DNA of 64,000 nt from Lachnospiraceae bacterium (GCA_017622845.1 JAGAQJ010000047.1:92053-156052), one strand, 5' to 3'; numbered from the stretch's first letter, positions 45,357 through 53,785 are shown. Numbers and translations: made by a program. The notes: generated from the sequence alone by a model not told the origin.

Positions 45357-45851
45357 TTAATTACTCATCTCAAGACCCTTAAGCGCCATCGCCTTTGTCG
45401 CCTCAAATGCTGCCTGATTTGCTTCATAGCCCCGGCTTGCATCAATCATATTGGTCATTTCCGTAATGACATTGACGTTTGGATAATGAACATATCCGTT
45501 TTCATCTGCATCAGGATGCTCCGGATCATAGGTCATCACTTCCTCTGTCCATGTATCCTCATACACGCCGCCGATCTTTACGCCGGTTCCGGGACTTGAC
45601 AATTCCGCTGAGTTTGTACAGCCAAGCGGTCTGCCGCTGAGATTGCTGAACGCTGTGTCCAGCATGTGTGAAAACTGTCTGTTCTTAGTATCTGTCTTTT
45701 CCTGAAAGGTCACAACCTTTCTGACATACGGCGTACCGTCCTCTGTCCTTGTCGTATTTGCATTTGCCATATTCTGCGAAATGATATCCATGCGGTATCT
45801 TTCCGCCGACATTCCCGATGCGCTGATATCAAACGAATCAAATATTCCCAT
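45357..45851 (-). CDS. flgC: Flagellar proximal rod protein FlgC
   Basis: FlgC is a rod protein. The N-terminal motif (FDISASGMSAERYRMDIISQNMANANT region) and C-terminal motif (MIDASRGYEANQAAFEATKAM region) of the rod/hook family are both present; 164 aa. It lies 11 bases after flgB. Confidence 0.96.
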   Translation of the reverse strand: MGIFDSFDISASGMSAERYRMDIISQNMANANTTRTEDGTPYVRKVVTFQEKTDTKNRQFSHMLDTAFSNLSGRPLGCTNSAELSSPGTGVKIGGVYEDTWTEEVMTYDPEHPDADENGYVHYPNVNVITEMTNMIDASRGYEANQAAFEATKAMALKGLEMSN

Positions 45852-45862
45852 TCAAATCCCCC

Positions 45863-46255
45863 CTACTTCATTACAGACTTCAATGCTGAAAAATCCTTGT
45901 TCAGCAGGTCCATCAGACCATTGTATTTAATCTGATTTTTTGCAAGTATCGCATTCTCATTATTAATATCCACATTATTTCCGTCATACCGATAGGACAG
46001 CTCTGCATAATCCGTATAAGTCTCAGGTGTCAGGGCCTCCAAATCAAGATTTTTCACTCTTGCATCCACTGATTCCTGATCAGACCTTGTAAATGCATGC
46101 TTCAGTTCTGTCTCAAAGCGGATATCTTTTCTCTTGTAATTGGGAGTGTTCACATTAGCAATATTATTATTAATAATATCATTTCTTGCAGCAGCCGCAT
46201 CTAATGAGGTTCCCAAAACATTAATGTAATCAAATACATTTGAACTGCTTAACAT
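45863..46255 (-). CDS. flgB: Flagellar proximal rod protein FlgB
   Basis: FlgB is a proximal rod protein and the first gene of the flagellar cluster. Its N-terminal motif (AAARNDIINNNIANVNTPNYKR region) is typical. The ATG at 46255 has AGGAGGA about 6 bases upstream and gives 130 aa; a frame opening at 46294 is upstream of that site. A promoter with a CodY-like box lies ~80 bases upstream. Confidence 0.95.
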   Translation of the reverse strand: MLSSSNVFDYINVLGTSLDAAAARNDIINNNIANVNTPNYKRKDIRFETELKHAFTRSDQESVDARVKNLDLEALTPETYTDYAELSYRYDGNNVDINNENAILAKNQIKYNGLMDLLNKDFSALKSVMK

Positions 46256-46283
46256 CTTTGCTCCTCCTATTCCAGTCTGTAAT

Positions 46284-46317
46284 ATGTAAATCAATTGTCG
46301 TCAAAACAAATTTACAT
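46284..46317. promoter_or_regulatory. Inverted repeat in the flgB leader
   Basis: ATGTAAAT (46284-46291) and ATTTACAT (46310-46317), extendable by one base pair, form a 9-bp inverted repeat with an 18-base spacer, in the untranslated leader of flgB. The same octamer recurs at 46396-46403 and 46419-46426 upstream of the promoter (23 bases apart). Confidence 0.4.
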
Positions 46318-46339
46318 AATGTATTATCTTTCTTACTCT

Positions 46340-46367
46340 ATTATAGATTATTTTCAGAATATTTCAA
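46340..46367 (-). promoter_or_regulatory. Putative sigma-A promoter of the flagellar cluster (flgB)
   Basis: TTGAAA (46362-46367), 16-base spacer, consensus TATAAT (46340-46345) on the minus strand, giving a leader of ~78 bases before flgB. It lies between the codY terminator and flgB. This is the best promoter match in the window. Confidence 0.78.
46349..46363 (-). promoter_or_regulatory. CodY-box-like site inside the flgB promoter
   Basis: On the minus strand AATATTCTGAAAATA matches the CodY consensus AATTTTCWGAAAATT at 13 of 15 positions. It fills the spacer and overlaps the -35 edge, where a bound protein would block RNA polymerase. CodY repression of the fla/che promoter is established in Bacillus subtilis. 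Confidence 0.65.
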
Positions 46368-46449
46368 GTATTATTTTTATTATTTCTGTTATATTATGTA
46401 AATTTTATTGTTTCAGTTATGTAAATCACTAATTTTTTCGTTTTAGAGC

Positions 46450-46490
46450 AAAAAAAGACTTATCTTTTTCTAACAGATAAGCCTTTTTTA
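46450..46490. terminator. Terminator between codY and flgB
   Basis: AGGCTTATCT pairs with AGATAAGTCT on the minus strand (10 bp, one G-U), followed by TTTTTT, 46 bases after the codY stop codon; the plus strand also has a T-tract. It separates codY from the flagellar promoter. Confidence 0.85.
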
Positions 46491-46529
46491 AAACTTTTTA
46501 TTCTTTTTAATTATTTCAAACAATTCATG

Positions 46530-47315
46530 TTATTTATTAAGCTGGCGTTTGAGCGCTTCCACTTCTTCAAACACAACATCATTGAGAACCTTGATATATG
46601 TTCCTTTCATACCGGAAGACCGCGATTCGATAACTCCTGCGCTCTCAAACTTGCGGAGCGCATTGACAATCACGCTTCGCGTAATGCCTACGCGGTCAGC
46701 AATCTTGCTGGCCACAAGAATCCCTTCTGTACCATTAAGCTCATCAAAAATATGTGTGATAGCCTCCATTTCCGAGAACGATAATGTTGAGATCGCTGAT
46801 TTCACAACTGCCACCTTACGGCTTTCCTCAGCGCTCTCCTCACTGACAGCGCGAAGCATTTCAAGTCCTACAACCGTCACACCATATTCGCACAAAATAA
46901 TGTCATCAATATCATACTGTTCATTACACTTATATATAAACAAGGTTCCTAAACGTTCTCCTGCAATCTCAATCGGAGTGATGACAGCCTGAAATTTTCG
47001 TACATCGGTGCTTTCAAAGCCAAGCGTTGCAAGATTGACATTTTCTTTTGTCGAAAGCACGCCAAGAAGCCGTTCATTTAACATCGGATCGATAAAGCCG
47101 CCTACGTTATCATCTACCAGTTCCTTTAATTCCTCTACGCCTTCGCAATTGCCGACACCTAAAACCTTGCCTTTTTTGCTGATTACGAGTACATTGGAAT
47201 CCACGATATCACGGATTACCTTGCAGATATCATTGAAAACCACCTTGCTGGAATTATTATTGTGTAAAAGCTTTCCTATTTTTCTAGTTTTGTCTAATAA
47301 TTGTACACTACTCAT
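46530..47315 (-). CDS. codY: Global nutrient regulator CodY
   Basis: CodY senses branched-chain amino acids and, in many species, GTP, and represses or activates starvation genes. A GAF-type sensor domain (~1-150) and the invariant winged-helix region (ILVASKIADRVGITRSVIVNALRKF, SRSSGMKGTYIKVLN) are present; 261 aa. The ATG at 47315 has TTGGAGG 6 bases upstream; an upstream in-frame extension to 47381 lies in the leader. Its position directly before flgB is conserved with Bacillus. Confidence 0.97.
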   Translation of the reverse strand: MSSVQLLDKTRKIGKLLHNNNSSKVVFNDICKVIRDIVDSNVLVISKKGKVLGVGNCEGVEELKELVDDNVGGFIDPMLNERLLGVLSTKENVNLATLGFESTDVRKFQAVITPIEIAGERLGTLFIYKCNEQYDIDDIILCEYGVTVVGLEMLRAVSEESAEESRKVAVVKSAISTLSFSEMEAITHIFDELNGTEGILVASKIADRVGITRSVIVNALRKFESAGVIESRSSGMKGTYIKVLNDVVFEEVEALKRQLNK

Positions 47316-47341
47316 AGCAAACCTCCAAGTTCCTTGAACCT

Positions 47342-47373
47342 TAGTAATTGTTGCATGTAATAAACAATTACTA
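47342..47373 (-). promoter_or_regulatory. Hairpin in the codY leader
   Basis: TAGTAATTGTT and its exact complement form an 11-bp stem with a 10-base loop, 27 bases before the codY ATG and downstream of the predicted promoter. A second small inverted repeat (AAGTTCC/GGAACTT) follows towards the ribosome site. No T-tract, so mRNA stability or translation control is more likely than termination. Confidence 0.5.
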
Positions 47374-47412
47374 TCCTTCAATTTCTCCGCAAAAAATCCT
47401 TTTATAACGTAA

Positions 47413-47441
47413 ATTTTATCACAGGGCAGTCAATTTTTCAA
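47413..47441 (-). promoter_or_regulatory. Putative sigma-A promoter of codY
   Basis: TTGAAA (47436-47441), 17-base spacer, TAAAAT (47413-47418) on the minus strand, ~100 bases before the codY start, between the topA hairpin and codY. Confidence 0.6.
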
Positions 47442-47541
47442 TAGTTGCCGCAAATAATTCAAGAATCCTTCACAATTTCATAAAAATTTTATAATTGTAT
47501 AATTATTCGATTTATTAGGAAAAATGCAATAATAAATTGAA

Positions 47542-47575
47542 AATTTCCGGTTTAACCTCAGCCAAACCGGAAATT
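47542..47575 (-). terminator. Terminator-like hairpin after topA
   Basis: AATTTCCGGTTT with its exact complement forms a 12-bp stem around a 10-base loop, 33 bases past the topA stop codon; the minus-strand tail TTCAATTTATT is only moderately T-rich. Confidence 0.65.
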
Positions 47576-47607
47576 CTGCAGAAATGTTTATTGGTTACTG
47601 TGTTCAC

Positions 47608-49683
47608 TTATTGTGCACTTTCTATTTTCTTCACAAATCCGCACTGTTCGTCGGCGCATACCAGCTTGTTTCCCTTTATAAGCATGATGCCTCCGCACCG
47701 TTCGCATTTTTCCTTTGACGGCTTCTGCCATACCATAAAATCACACTCCGGAATCGCCTCGCATCCGTAATACTTCCTGCCTTTTTTCGTCTTACGTATG
47801 ACGATCTCCTTACCGCACTTCGGACATGCGACGCCTATTTTCTCAAAATAAGGCTTGGTACTTCTGCACTCGGGAAATCCCGGGCATGCAAGGAATTTGC
47901 CGTGAGGACCGTACTTTATGACCATGTTTCTGCCGCATACGTCGCATATCTCATCAGACACCTCATCAGCAATCTCTACCTCGTCAAGCTCCTTCTCCGC
48001 CTTCTTCACGGCCTCATCAAGGTCCGGATAAAAGTTTGCCACAACTGTCTTCCAGCTTATCGCGCCGTCCTCTACCTTATCTAACAGCGCTTCAAGATTT
48101 GCAGTAAAGTTGACATCTACGATAGACGGAAATGCGTCCTTCATCATATTATTTACCACTTCGCCAAGCTCGGACACATAGAGATTTTTCTCCTCCTTTA
48201 TGACATAGCGCCTTGCAATAATTGTCGTTATCGTGGGGGAATATGTGCTGGGACGGCCTATGCCCAGTTCCTCAAGCGCTCTTACCAGGGACGCCTCAGT
48301 GTAATGTGCGGGGGGCTGTGTAAAGTGCTGCCTGGGGTCTAAAGCTTCCAATGTCAGCTTTGTATCTTGTGTAATATCCTTAATAAGCGTGTTTGGCTCT
48401 GCTTTCTCATCGTCTGCTTCCTTATATACGCTCATAAAACCTTCAAATACAAGCTTAGAAGCTGCTACCGTAAAACGGTGCTTATCTGCATCAATCTTCA
48501 CAGAAGTCGTCTCATACTTTGCCGGTGTCATACGGCTTGCAGTGAACCGCTTCCAGATAAGCTGATACAGGCGGAACTGGTCCCGGCTTAAGGATTCCTT
48601 GATATCCGCCGGAGTATTGCTAATGTCAGTCGGGCGGATTGCTTCATGTGCATCCTGAATCTTTTGCTCCTTTTTCTTCTCAAGCACCGTCTCTGCTGCA
48701 TACTCTGCTCCATAGTTCTTGACGATGTATTCCTTAGAAACTGCCACTGCCTCATCTGAAACCCGGGTCGAATCTGTTCTCAAATAAGTGATAATACCAA
48801 CCGTTCCCTGTCCCTTAAGCTCCACGCCCTCATAGAGCTGCTGTGCCAGACGCATCGTCTTTTGCGTGGAGAAATTGAGCACTTTGCTTGCTTCCTGCTG
48901 AAGCGTGGAGGTCGTAAAGGGCAGCGGAGCCTTTTTCACGCGTTCACCTTTTTTAATATCAGCAACAGTAAAGCTTGCATGTTCAAGCTCTTTTAGAAGC
49001 TGCTCCATCTCTTCCTTAGAAGAAATCTCTGCTTTTTTGTCAGCAGCCCCATAATATTTTGCAATGAGCGGCTTCTTCTCGCCCTTAATATTCAAAGCAG
49101 CATCAAGTGTCCAGTATTCCTCCGGAATAAATGCATTAATCTCCTCTTCTCTGTCGCATATAATGCGGAGCGCAACCGACTGCACACGTCCCGCACTCAG
49201 GCCTCTCTTGATCTTTGTCCATAAAAGAGGGGAGATACGGTAACCAACCATTCTGTCAAGCATACGCCTTGCCTGCTGTGCATCCACCAGATTCATGTCG
49301 ATTTCTCTTGGATTTTTCAGAGACTCCTTTACTGCATTCTTCGTAATCTCATTAAAAGTGATGCGGTATACCTTTTTATCCTCAAGCTTTAAGGCAATAT
49401 ACAGATGCCACGAGATTGCCTCTCCTTCCCGGTCAGGGTCCGTTGCAAGATATATCTTTTCGGCTTTTTTCACTTCTTTTCTCAGCTTTGCCAAAATATC
49501 GCCCTTGCCCCGAATGGTTATATATTTCGGTTCATAATCATTTGCCGCATCAAATCCCAGCTGGCTCTTAGGCATATCACGTACATGACCGTTGCTTGCC
49601 AATACTTCATAATTCGCACCCAGGAATTTCTTGATTGTCTTTACCTTTGCGGGTGACTCTACTATTACCAAATACTTTGCCAT
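47608..49683 (-). CDS. topA: DNA topoisomerase I
   Basis: Type IA topoisomerase that relaxes negative supercoils. TOPRIM domain (YLVIVESPAKVKTIKKFLG, ATDPDREGEAISWHL), catalytic Tyr in GIITYLRTDSTRVS, and three C-terminal Cys4 zinc modules (CDVCGRNMV, CPKCGKEIV, CERCGGIML) are present; 691 aa. The ATG at 49683 has AGAGG 7 bases upstream and homologues start there (MAKYLVIVESPAK); the frame to 49743 is not used. Confidence 0.97.
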   Translation of the reverse strand: MAKYLVIVESPAKVKTIKKFLGANYEVLASNGHVRDMPKSQLGFDAANDYEPKYITIRGKGDILAKLRKEVKKAEKIYLATDPDREGEAISWHLYIALKLEDKKVYRITFNEITKNAVKESLKNPREIDMNLVDAQQARRMLDRMVGYRISPLLWTKIKRGLSAGRVQSVALRIICDREEEINAFIPEEYWTLDAALNIKGEKKPLIAKYYGAADKKAEISSKEEMEQLLKELEHASFTVADIKKGERVKKAPLPFTTSTLQQEASKVLNFSTQKTMRLAQQLYEGVELKGQGTVGIITYLRTDSTRVSDEAVAVSKEYIVKNYGAEYAAETVLEKKKEQKIQDAHEAIRPTDISNTPADIKESLSRDQFRLYQLIWKRFTASRMTPAKYETTSVKIDADKHRFTVAASKLVFEGFMSVYKEADDEKAEPNTLIKDITQDTKLTLEALDPRQHFTQPPAHYTEASLVRALEELGIGRPSTYSPTITTIIARRYVIKEEKNLYVSELGEVVNNMMKDAFPSIVDVNFTANLEALLDKVEDGAISWKTVVANFYPDLDEAVKKAEKELDEVEIADEVSDEICDVCGRNMVIKYGPHGKFLACPGFPECRSTKPYFEKIGVACPKCGKEIVIRKTKKGRKYYGCEAIPECDFMVWQKPSKEKCERCGGIMLIKGNKLVCADEQCGFVKKIESAQ

Positions 49684-49780
49684 ACTGTTACCTCTTATCT
49701 TATAATTAAAAATTTCATTGTAGTGATTTTGTACTTTCATCATTACGATTCATTATCACTTTTGTGCTTTACAGTTCACC

Positions 49781-49809
49781 ACTATAACCCAATTTTTAAA
49801 TCGTGGCAA
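49781..49809 (-). promoter_or_regulatory. Putative sigma-A promoter of topA
   Basis: TTGCCA (49804-49809), 17-base spacer, TATAGT (49781-49786) on the minus strand, in the gap between dprA and topA, giving a ~90-base leader. Confidence 0.6.
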
Positions 49810-49878
49810 GTAATATTTTATAAAATTTACCAAATATTGTTACAGTTTTCCCTTTGAATTTCCTGTTGTATCTTTTCA

Positions 49879-51048
49879 TCACTGCCTGTCCAGTGCCGCT
49901 TTAGCAGACAGACAGTACTGCCCGTTTTGGCATACTGAGACTCCCTTTAATTCAAGCTCTACAAAGCCCTGGCAAATCTGCGGCAGCGTGTAAGCTTTTC
50001 CATTTTCCCTAAGCCTCCTGATAATTTCCTCCCGTGAAGCAGGCATAATATCCATCAGGCTGTATAACTCCTGCGCAGTCTTTGAAAGGCTAAGCTCCTG
50101 CCTGTCCGTTTTTCTGTCCTGCGGTTTCTTAACCTGCCAGTGCATATCCTCTATAATGTCCTCCGGCGCAACTGCCGCTGCCGCTCCCTGCCTCAGCAGT
50201 CTGTTGCAGCCCGTGCTCAGCGTATCCGTACATCTGCCCGGCACCACATAAACCTCTTTTCCCTGCTCTAATGCCGTATCTACCGTAATCAGCGTTCCGC
50301 TTTTTTCCCGCGCTTCCACCACAAGCACCACATCGGAAAGTGCACTGATAATGCGGTTTCTCGGCGGAAAAAGCGCTGGCCTTGGTTCCATTCCGGGAGG
50401 ATATTCCGACAGAATGCCTCCTTTTTCCACAAGCTGTCTGTAAAGCGCTTCATTGGATTTTGGATAGATAATGTCTGCGCCGCACCCAAGAACTGCATAA
50501 GAGCTGCCTCCTGCTTTCAGCGCCGCGCTCTGGCTGATGCCGTCTATGCCCATTGCCATACCGCTTATAATCGTTACGCCCTGTAATGCCAAAGCCTCTG
50601 AAAAACGCTCTGCCATGCATCTTCCATATTCACTGCACTTTCTTGCGCCAATCACAGCCACCGCCGGAGCTTTCTCGTCAGGCAGCTTTCCCTTGTAAAA
50701 CAATCCAAAGGGAGGATCAGGAATATTGGCAAGTCCGGATGGATAATCATTTGACAGACAACAGGTATAGCTGATCCCAAGACCAGCCAGGCTGCTCCAT
50801 ATGCGCTGAGGATCACATTGCCTTCTGTGCTGCAGAAACCTCCTGCAGTTTTGTAAGCCTATGGCAGATGCGATGCGCTCTTCGGACATCTCATAGATAT
50901 CCCTGACATTTCCTGCTGTCTCAAGAAGTCTGTATTTTGCTTCCCTCGTAAGCCAATATATTGTATCCAGCCAGCATGCATATATTCTCTGTTCCAATTC
51001 TATTGACTGCTGCCCTGCATTATTCCTGTTTTCCGCTATTTCTCTCAT
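49879..51048 (-). CDS. dprA: DNA-processing protein DprA
   Basis: DprA binds incoming single-stranded DNA and loads RecA. An N-terminal SAM/HhH-like domain, the Rossmann-like core (AVIGARKCSEYGRCMAERF, SGMAMGIDGISQSAAL, GGILSEYPPGMEP, PPRNRIISALSDVVLVVEA, SGTLITVDTALEQGK) and a C-terminal winged-helix domain are present; 389 aa. No strong ribosome site is seen; the start lies 8 bases after a possible 32-codon frame. Bacillus has the same dprA-topA order. Confidence 0.95.
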   Translation of the reverse strand: MREIAENRNNAGQQSIELEQRIYACWLDTIYWLTREAKYRLLETAGNVRDIYEMSEERIASAIGLQNCRRFLQHRRQCDPQRIWSSLAGLGISYTCCLSNDYPSGLANIPDPPFGLFYKGKLPDEKAPAVAVIGARKCSEYGRCMAERFSEALALQGVTIISGMAMGIDGISQSAALKAGGSSYAVLGCGADIIYPKSNEALYRQLVEKGGILSEYPPGMEPRPALFPPRNRIISALSDVVLVVEAREKSGTLITVDTALEQGKEVYVVPGRCTDTLSTGCNRLLRQGAAAAVAPEDIIEDMHWQVKKPQDRKTDRQELSLSKTAQELYSLMDIMPASREEIIRRLRENGKAYTLPQICQGFVELELKGVSVCQNGQYCLSAKAALDRQ

Positions 51049-51056
51049 TTCAATTT

Positions 51057-51155
51057 CTAAATTCCGTTTCTTCTATAATTAATGTACTGTCCGGCAAAAA
51101 ATAATTCCAGATCGTTTTCAATCAGACTGCACACCGCCACCAATCCGGACTGCAT
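51057..51155 (-). CDS. Possible 32-residue small protein between comM and dprA
   Basis: An ATG-started frame (MQSGLVAVCSLIENDL...) of 32 codons ends 8 bases before the dprA ATG, which fits translational coupling to a dprA that lacks its own strong ribosome site. The mixed hydrophobic and acidic composition is protein-like, but the frame is short and has no clear ribosome site itself. Confidence 0.25.
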   Translation of the reverse strand: MQSGLVAVCSLIENDLELFFAGQYINYRRNGI

Positions 51156-51181
51156 ATTAGCCAGCCGGCTTTGTTTATTTA

Positions 51182-52720
51182 CTACGTATAATATTTACTG
51201 TTTGTCCTGTAACATACTGCCTCGCTCAAATGTTCGGTATTGATTTCTTCCTTTTGGTCCAGATCGGCTATCGTCCTTGCGACCTTTATGATTTTATGGT
51301 ATGCACGCGCTGACAGGTTCATACAGCGAAACACCTCCTCCATCATCGCCTGCTCATCTGTACCAAGCTTACAGTATTTCCGGATATCACCTGTTCCAAG
51401 CTCCGCATTGAATTGGTACCGCGTATTTCTGTAGCGGTGTTTCTGACGTTCTCTTGCTTCCATGACCCGTGCCTTGATTTGTCTGCTGTTCTCATTACTC
51501 ATGTCAGAGGACAACTGCCTGATATCTACTCTGGGAGCCTCTGTCATGACATCTATTCTGTCCAATATCGGACCTGATATCCTTGAAAGATATTTTTTGA
51601 TTTCTATTTCTGAGCAGGTACATTTGTTCCTGTCCGGAAAATATCCGCAAGGACATGGATTCATGGCCGCCACCAGCATAAAATCCGCCGGATAGACAAA
51701 GCTCCCATAGGCTCTGGCAATGTGAATACGCTTGTCCTCCAATGGCTGCCTGAGAATCTCAAGCACATTGCGCCGAAATTCAGGAAGCTCGTCCATGAAC
51801 AGTACACCCCTGTGCGCCAGCGATATCACCCCCGGCTTAGGAATACGTCCTCCCCCTGCAAGCGCCTGTTCAGAAATCGTGTGGTGCGGGTCCAGAAACG
51901 GGCGTTTTGTAATCAATGCCTTTTTCTTGTCAAGCACTCCTGCTACGCTGTATATGGTAGACACTTCAAGACTTTCATCCATCGACAAATCCGGCAGAAT
52001 CGTCGGAATCCGCTTTGCAATCATTGTCTTTCCCGAGCCTGGCGGTCCGATCATCAGGATATGATGAAAACCTGCCGCCGCTACCTCTACTGCACGTTTC
52101 ACTGCCTCCTGACCATTGATATCTGCAAAATCCACATCTGTATCCGTTTCCTCAAAACTGTCCATGCGTGTCTGACCGGCAGGCGCTATCCTTTGTGCCT
52201 TACGCTCCTCCACCTCTCTCAGATAGGCAATCGTTTCCGATAAATGAGCGACTCCGATAATTTCAATTCCATCAATAACCGCTCCTTCCCTTACATTTTC
52301 CATCGGTACAATACATCTTTTTATCCTCTCCCTTTTTGCCTTCCTTACAATCGGAAGAATCCCCTTGACCGCCCTGACCTCCCCATCAAGTCCAAGCTCT
52401 CCTACAATCAATGTATTTTGAATTCCTTCCTCCGGTATCAGCCCTAACGACACAAGCATGCCGACTGCAATCGGTAAATCATAGGCAGCACCCTCCTTAC
52501 GCATCTCTGCCGGAGATATGCTGACTGTGATTCGCATCGGCGGAATCTCAATAAATATATTTTTGAGCGCAACTCTGACACGTTCCCTCGCCTCACGCAC
52601 CTCATTATTCAGCTGCCCTACCATCTCTAAGCCCGGAAGTCCCTTTGATGCGTCAACCTCCACTGCTGCAAGCACGCTCTCAATTCCGTTTAAGGCGCCT
52701 GTTATCACTCTGCTGTACAT
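51182..52720 (-). CDS. comM: YifB/ComM family Mg-chelatase-like AAA+ ATPase
   Basis: ComM-type helicases drive branch migration during integration of transforming DNA. An N-terminal Lon-like fold (ITVSISPAEMRKEGAAYDLPIAVG) precedes the AAA+ domain with Walker A GPPGSGKTMIAKRIP, Walker B VLFMDELPEF and a Mg-chelatase C-terminal domain (LSARAYHKIIKVARTIADL). 512 aa, full length. With dprA downstream it suggests a DNA-uptake-related unit. Confidence 0.93.
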   Translation of the reverse strand: MYSRVITGALNGIESVLAAVEVDASKGLPGLEMVGQLNNEVREARERVRVALKNIFIEIPPMRITVSISPAEMRKEGAAYDLPIAVGMLVSLGLIPEEGIQNTLIVGELGLDGEVRAVKGILPIVRKAKRERIKRCIVPMENVREGAVIDGIEIIGVAHLSETIAYLREVEERKAQRIAPAGQTRMDSFEETDTDVDFADINGQEAVKRAVEVAAAGFHHILMIGPPGSGKTMIAKRIPTILPDLSMDESLEVSTIYSVAGVLDKKKALITKRPFLDPHHTISEQALAGGGRIPKPGVISLAHRGVLFMDELPEFRRNVLEILRQPLEDKRIHIARAYGSFVYPADFMLVAAMNPCPCGYFPDRNKCTCSEIEIKKYLSRISGPILDRIDVMTEAPRVDIRQLSSDMSNENSRQIKARVMEARERQKHRYRNTRYQFNAELGTGDIRKYCKLGTDEQAMMEEVFRCMNLSARAYHKIIKVARTIADLDQKEEINTEHLSEAVCYRTNSKYYT

Positions 52721-52756
52721 TCTTCACTGCTCCTTTGCCTGTATAACTGTTTTAGG

Positions 52757-52785
52757 AATATATCACAGGCGGAAACGAATTACAA
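52757..52785 (-). promoter_or_regulatory. Putative sigma-A promoter of comM
   Basis: TTGTAA (52780-52785), 17-base spacer, TATATT (52757-52762) on the minus strand, with the 15-bp direct repeats immediately upstream. Confidence 0.5.
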
Positions 52786-52788
52786 TGC

Positions 52789-52824
52789 AAATGTAAAAAA
52801 TAGACCTTGAAATGTAAAAAATAG
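52789..52824 (-). promoter_or_regulatory. Two 15-bp direct repeats upstream of comM
   Basis: AAATGTAAAAAATAG occurs at 52789-52803 and again at 52810-52824, exactly 21 bases (two helical turns) apart, just upstream of the comM -35 element. The arrangement resembles tandem sites of an activator; the factor is unknown. Confidence 0.45.
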
Positions 52825-52830
52825 CACAAA

Positions 52831-53490
52831 TCAATACAAGTTGGCTTCTGCCAGCCCCTCTTTCAGTTTGCTAAGGGCTTTTTTCTCTATTCGTGATACA
52901 TAGCTTCTCGAAATACCGAGCAGGTTTCCAATGTCCCTCTGCGTCATCTCTTCACCGGTAAAGCTTTTCCCCAGCATTCCATACCGCATTTTGATAATTT
53001 CACGTTCCCTGTCGTCCAGCCGTTCTTCAATCAGCGAAGACAGACATTTCATCTTTGCCAGCATATCCATGTCTTCCACCACATCACGCTGTTCCTGCTC
53101 GCACACATCAATCAGATTAATCTCATTTCCTTCCTTATCTGTTCCAATCGGTTCATATAAGGATATCTCACGCGTCACCTTTTTTCTTGCCCGAAACATC
53201 ATCAGAAGCTCATTATCGATACATTTTGCAGCATAGGTGGCAAGCCTGCTTCCCTTCTCTGCCTTAAAGGTATTTACTGCCTTTATAAGTCCTATGGTGC
53301 CTATTGATATCAAATCCTCCATATCCTCCCCACAACCCATGTATTTTTTGGACACATGTGCCACAAGGCGCAAATTTCTCTCGATCAATATCTGTCTTGC
53401 CTTATGGGCGGCTTCTAAATCCCCACCGTTCATTATTTCCAGATATGCAGTCTCCTCCTTGGCAGATAACGGTTGCTCAAAGGTCTTCAA
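52831..53490 (-). CDS. sigK: Sporulation sigma factor SigK (short form)
   Basis: Sigma-K directs late mother-cell sporulation genes. Regions 2 (NLRLVAHVSKKY, EDLISIGTIGLIKAVNTF, ATYAAKCIDNELLM) and 4 (MTQRDIGNLLGISRSYVSRIEKKAL) and the SLYEPIGTDKEGNEI segment resemble SigK. The protein begins directly at KTFEQPLS and lacks the ~20-residue pro-sequence of Bacillus pro-sigma-K. The start is a TTG with GGGGG 6 bases upstream, and no in-frame ATG precedes it. SigE or a related sigma-70 member is the alternative. 219 aa. Confidence 0.75.
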   Translation of the reverse strand: MKTFEQPLSAKEETAYLEIMNGGDLEAAHKARQILIERNLRLVAHVSKKYMGCGEDMEDLISIGTIGLIKAVNTFKAEKGSRLATYAAKCIDNELLMMFRARKKVTREISLYEPIGTDKEGNEINLIDVCEQEQRDVVEDMDMLAKMKCLSSLIEERLDDREREIIKMRYGMLGKSFTGEEMTQRDIGNLLGISRSYVSRIEKKALSKLKEGLAEANLY

Positions 53491-53785
53491 GAAACACCCC
53501 CGGGACTCATTTATTTTATTGTATGAACTGCTCTGCCTTTAAGTGCCTTTCCAAATAAAAAATAGCATGGGACTTCAGCCTCCTTGTTTATGGCAAAAGT
53601 GCTTGCAAAATACAGCCATTTACATTACTATATTATAATGAATTTATTTTATATATCATTTTGTTTGGCTCTCATCTGCGCCCGGTTTACAAGAACACAC
53701 ACAGGCAGGACAGCGTAACTTTTGAGGCGTGTGCGTCCTTATAAACTGAGGGCAACAGAATACACATTGAAGGAAGGAATTTGTA

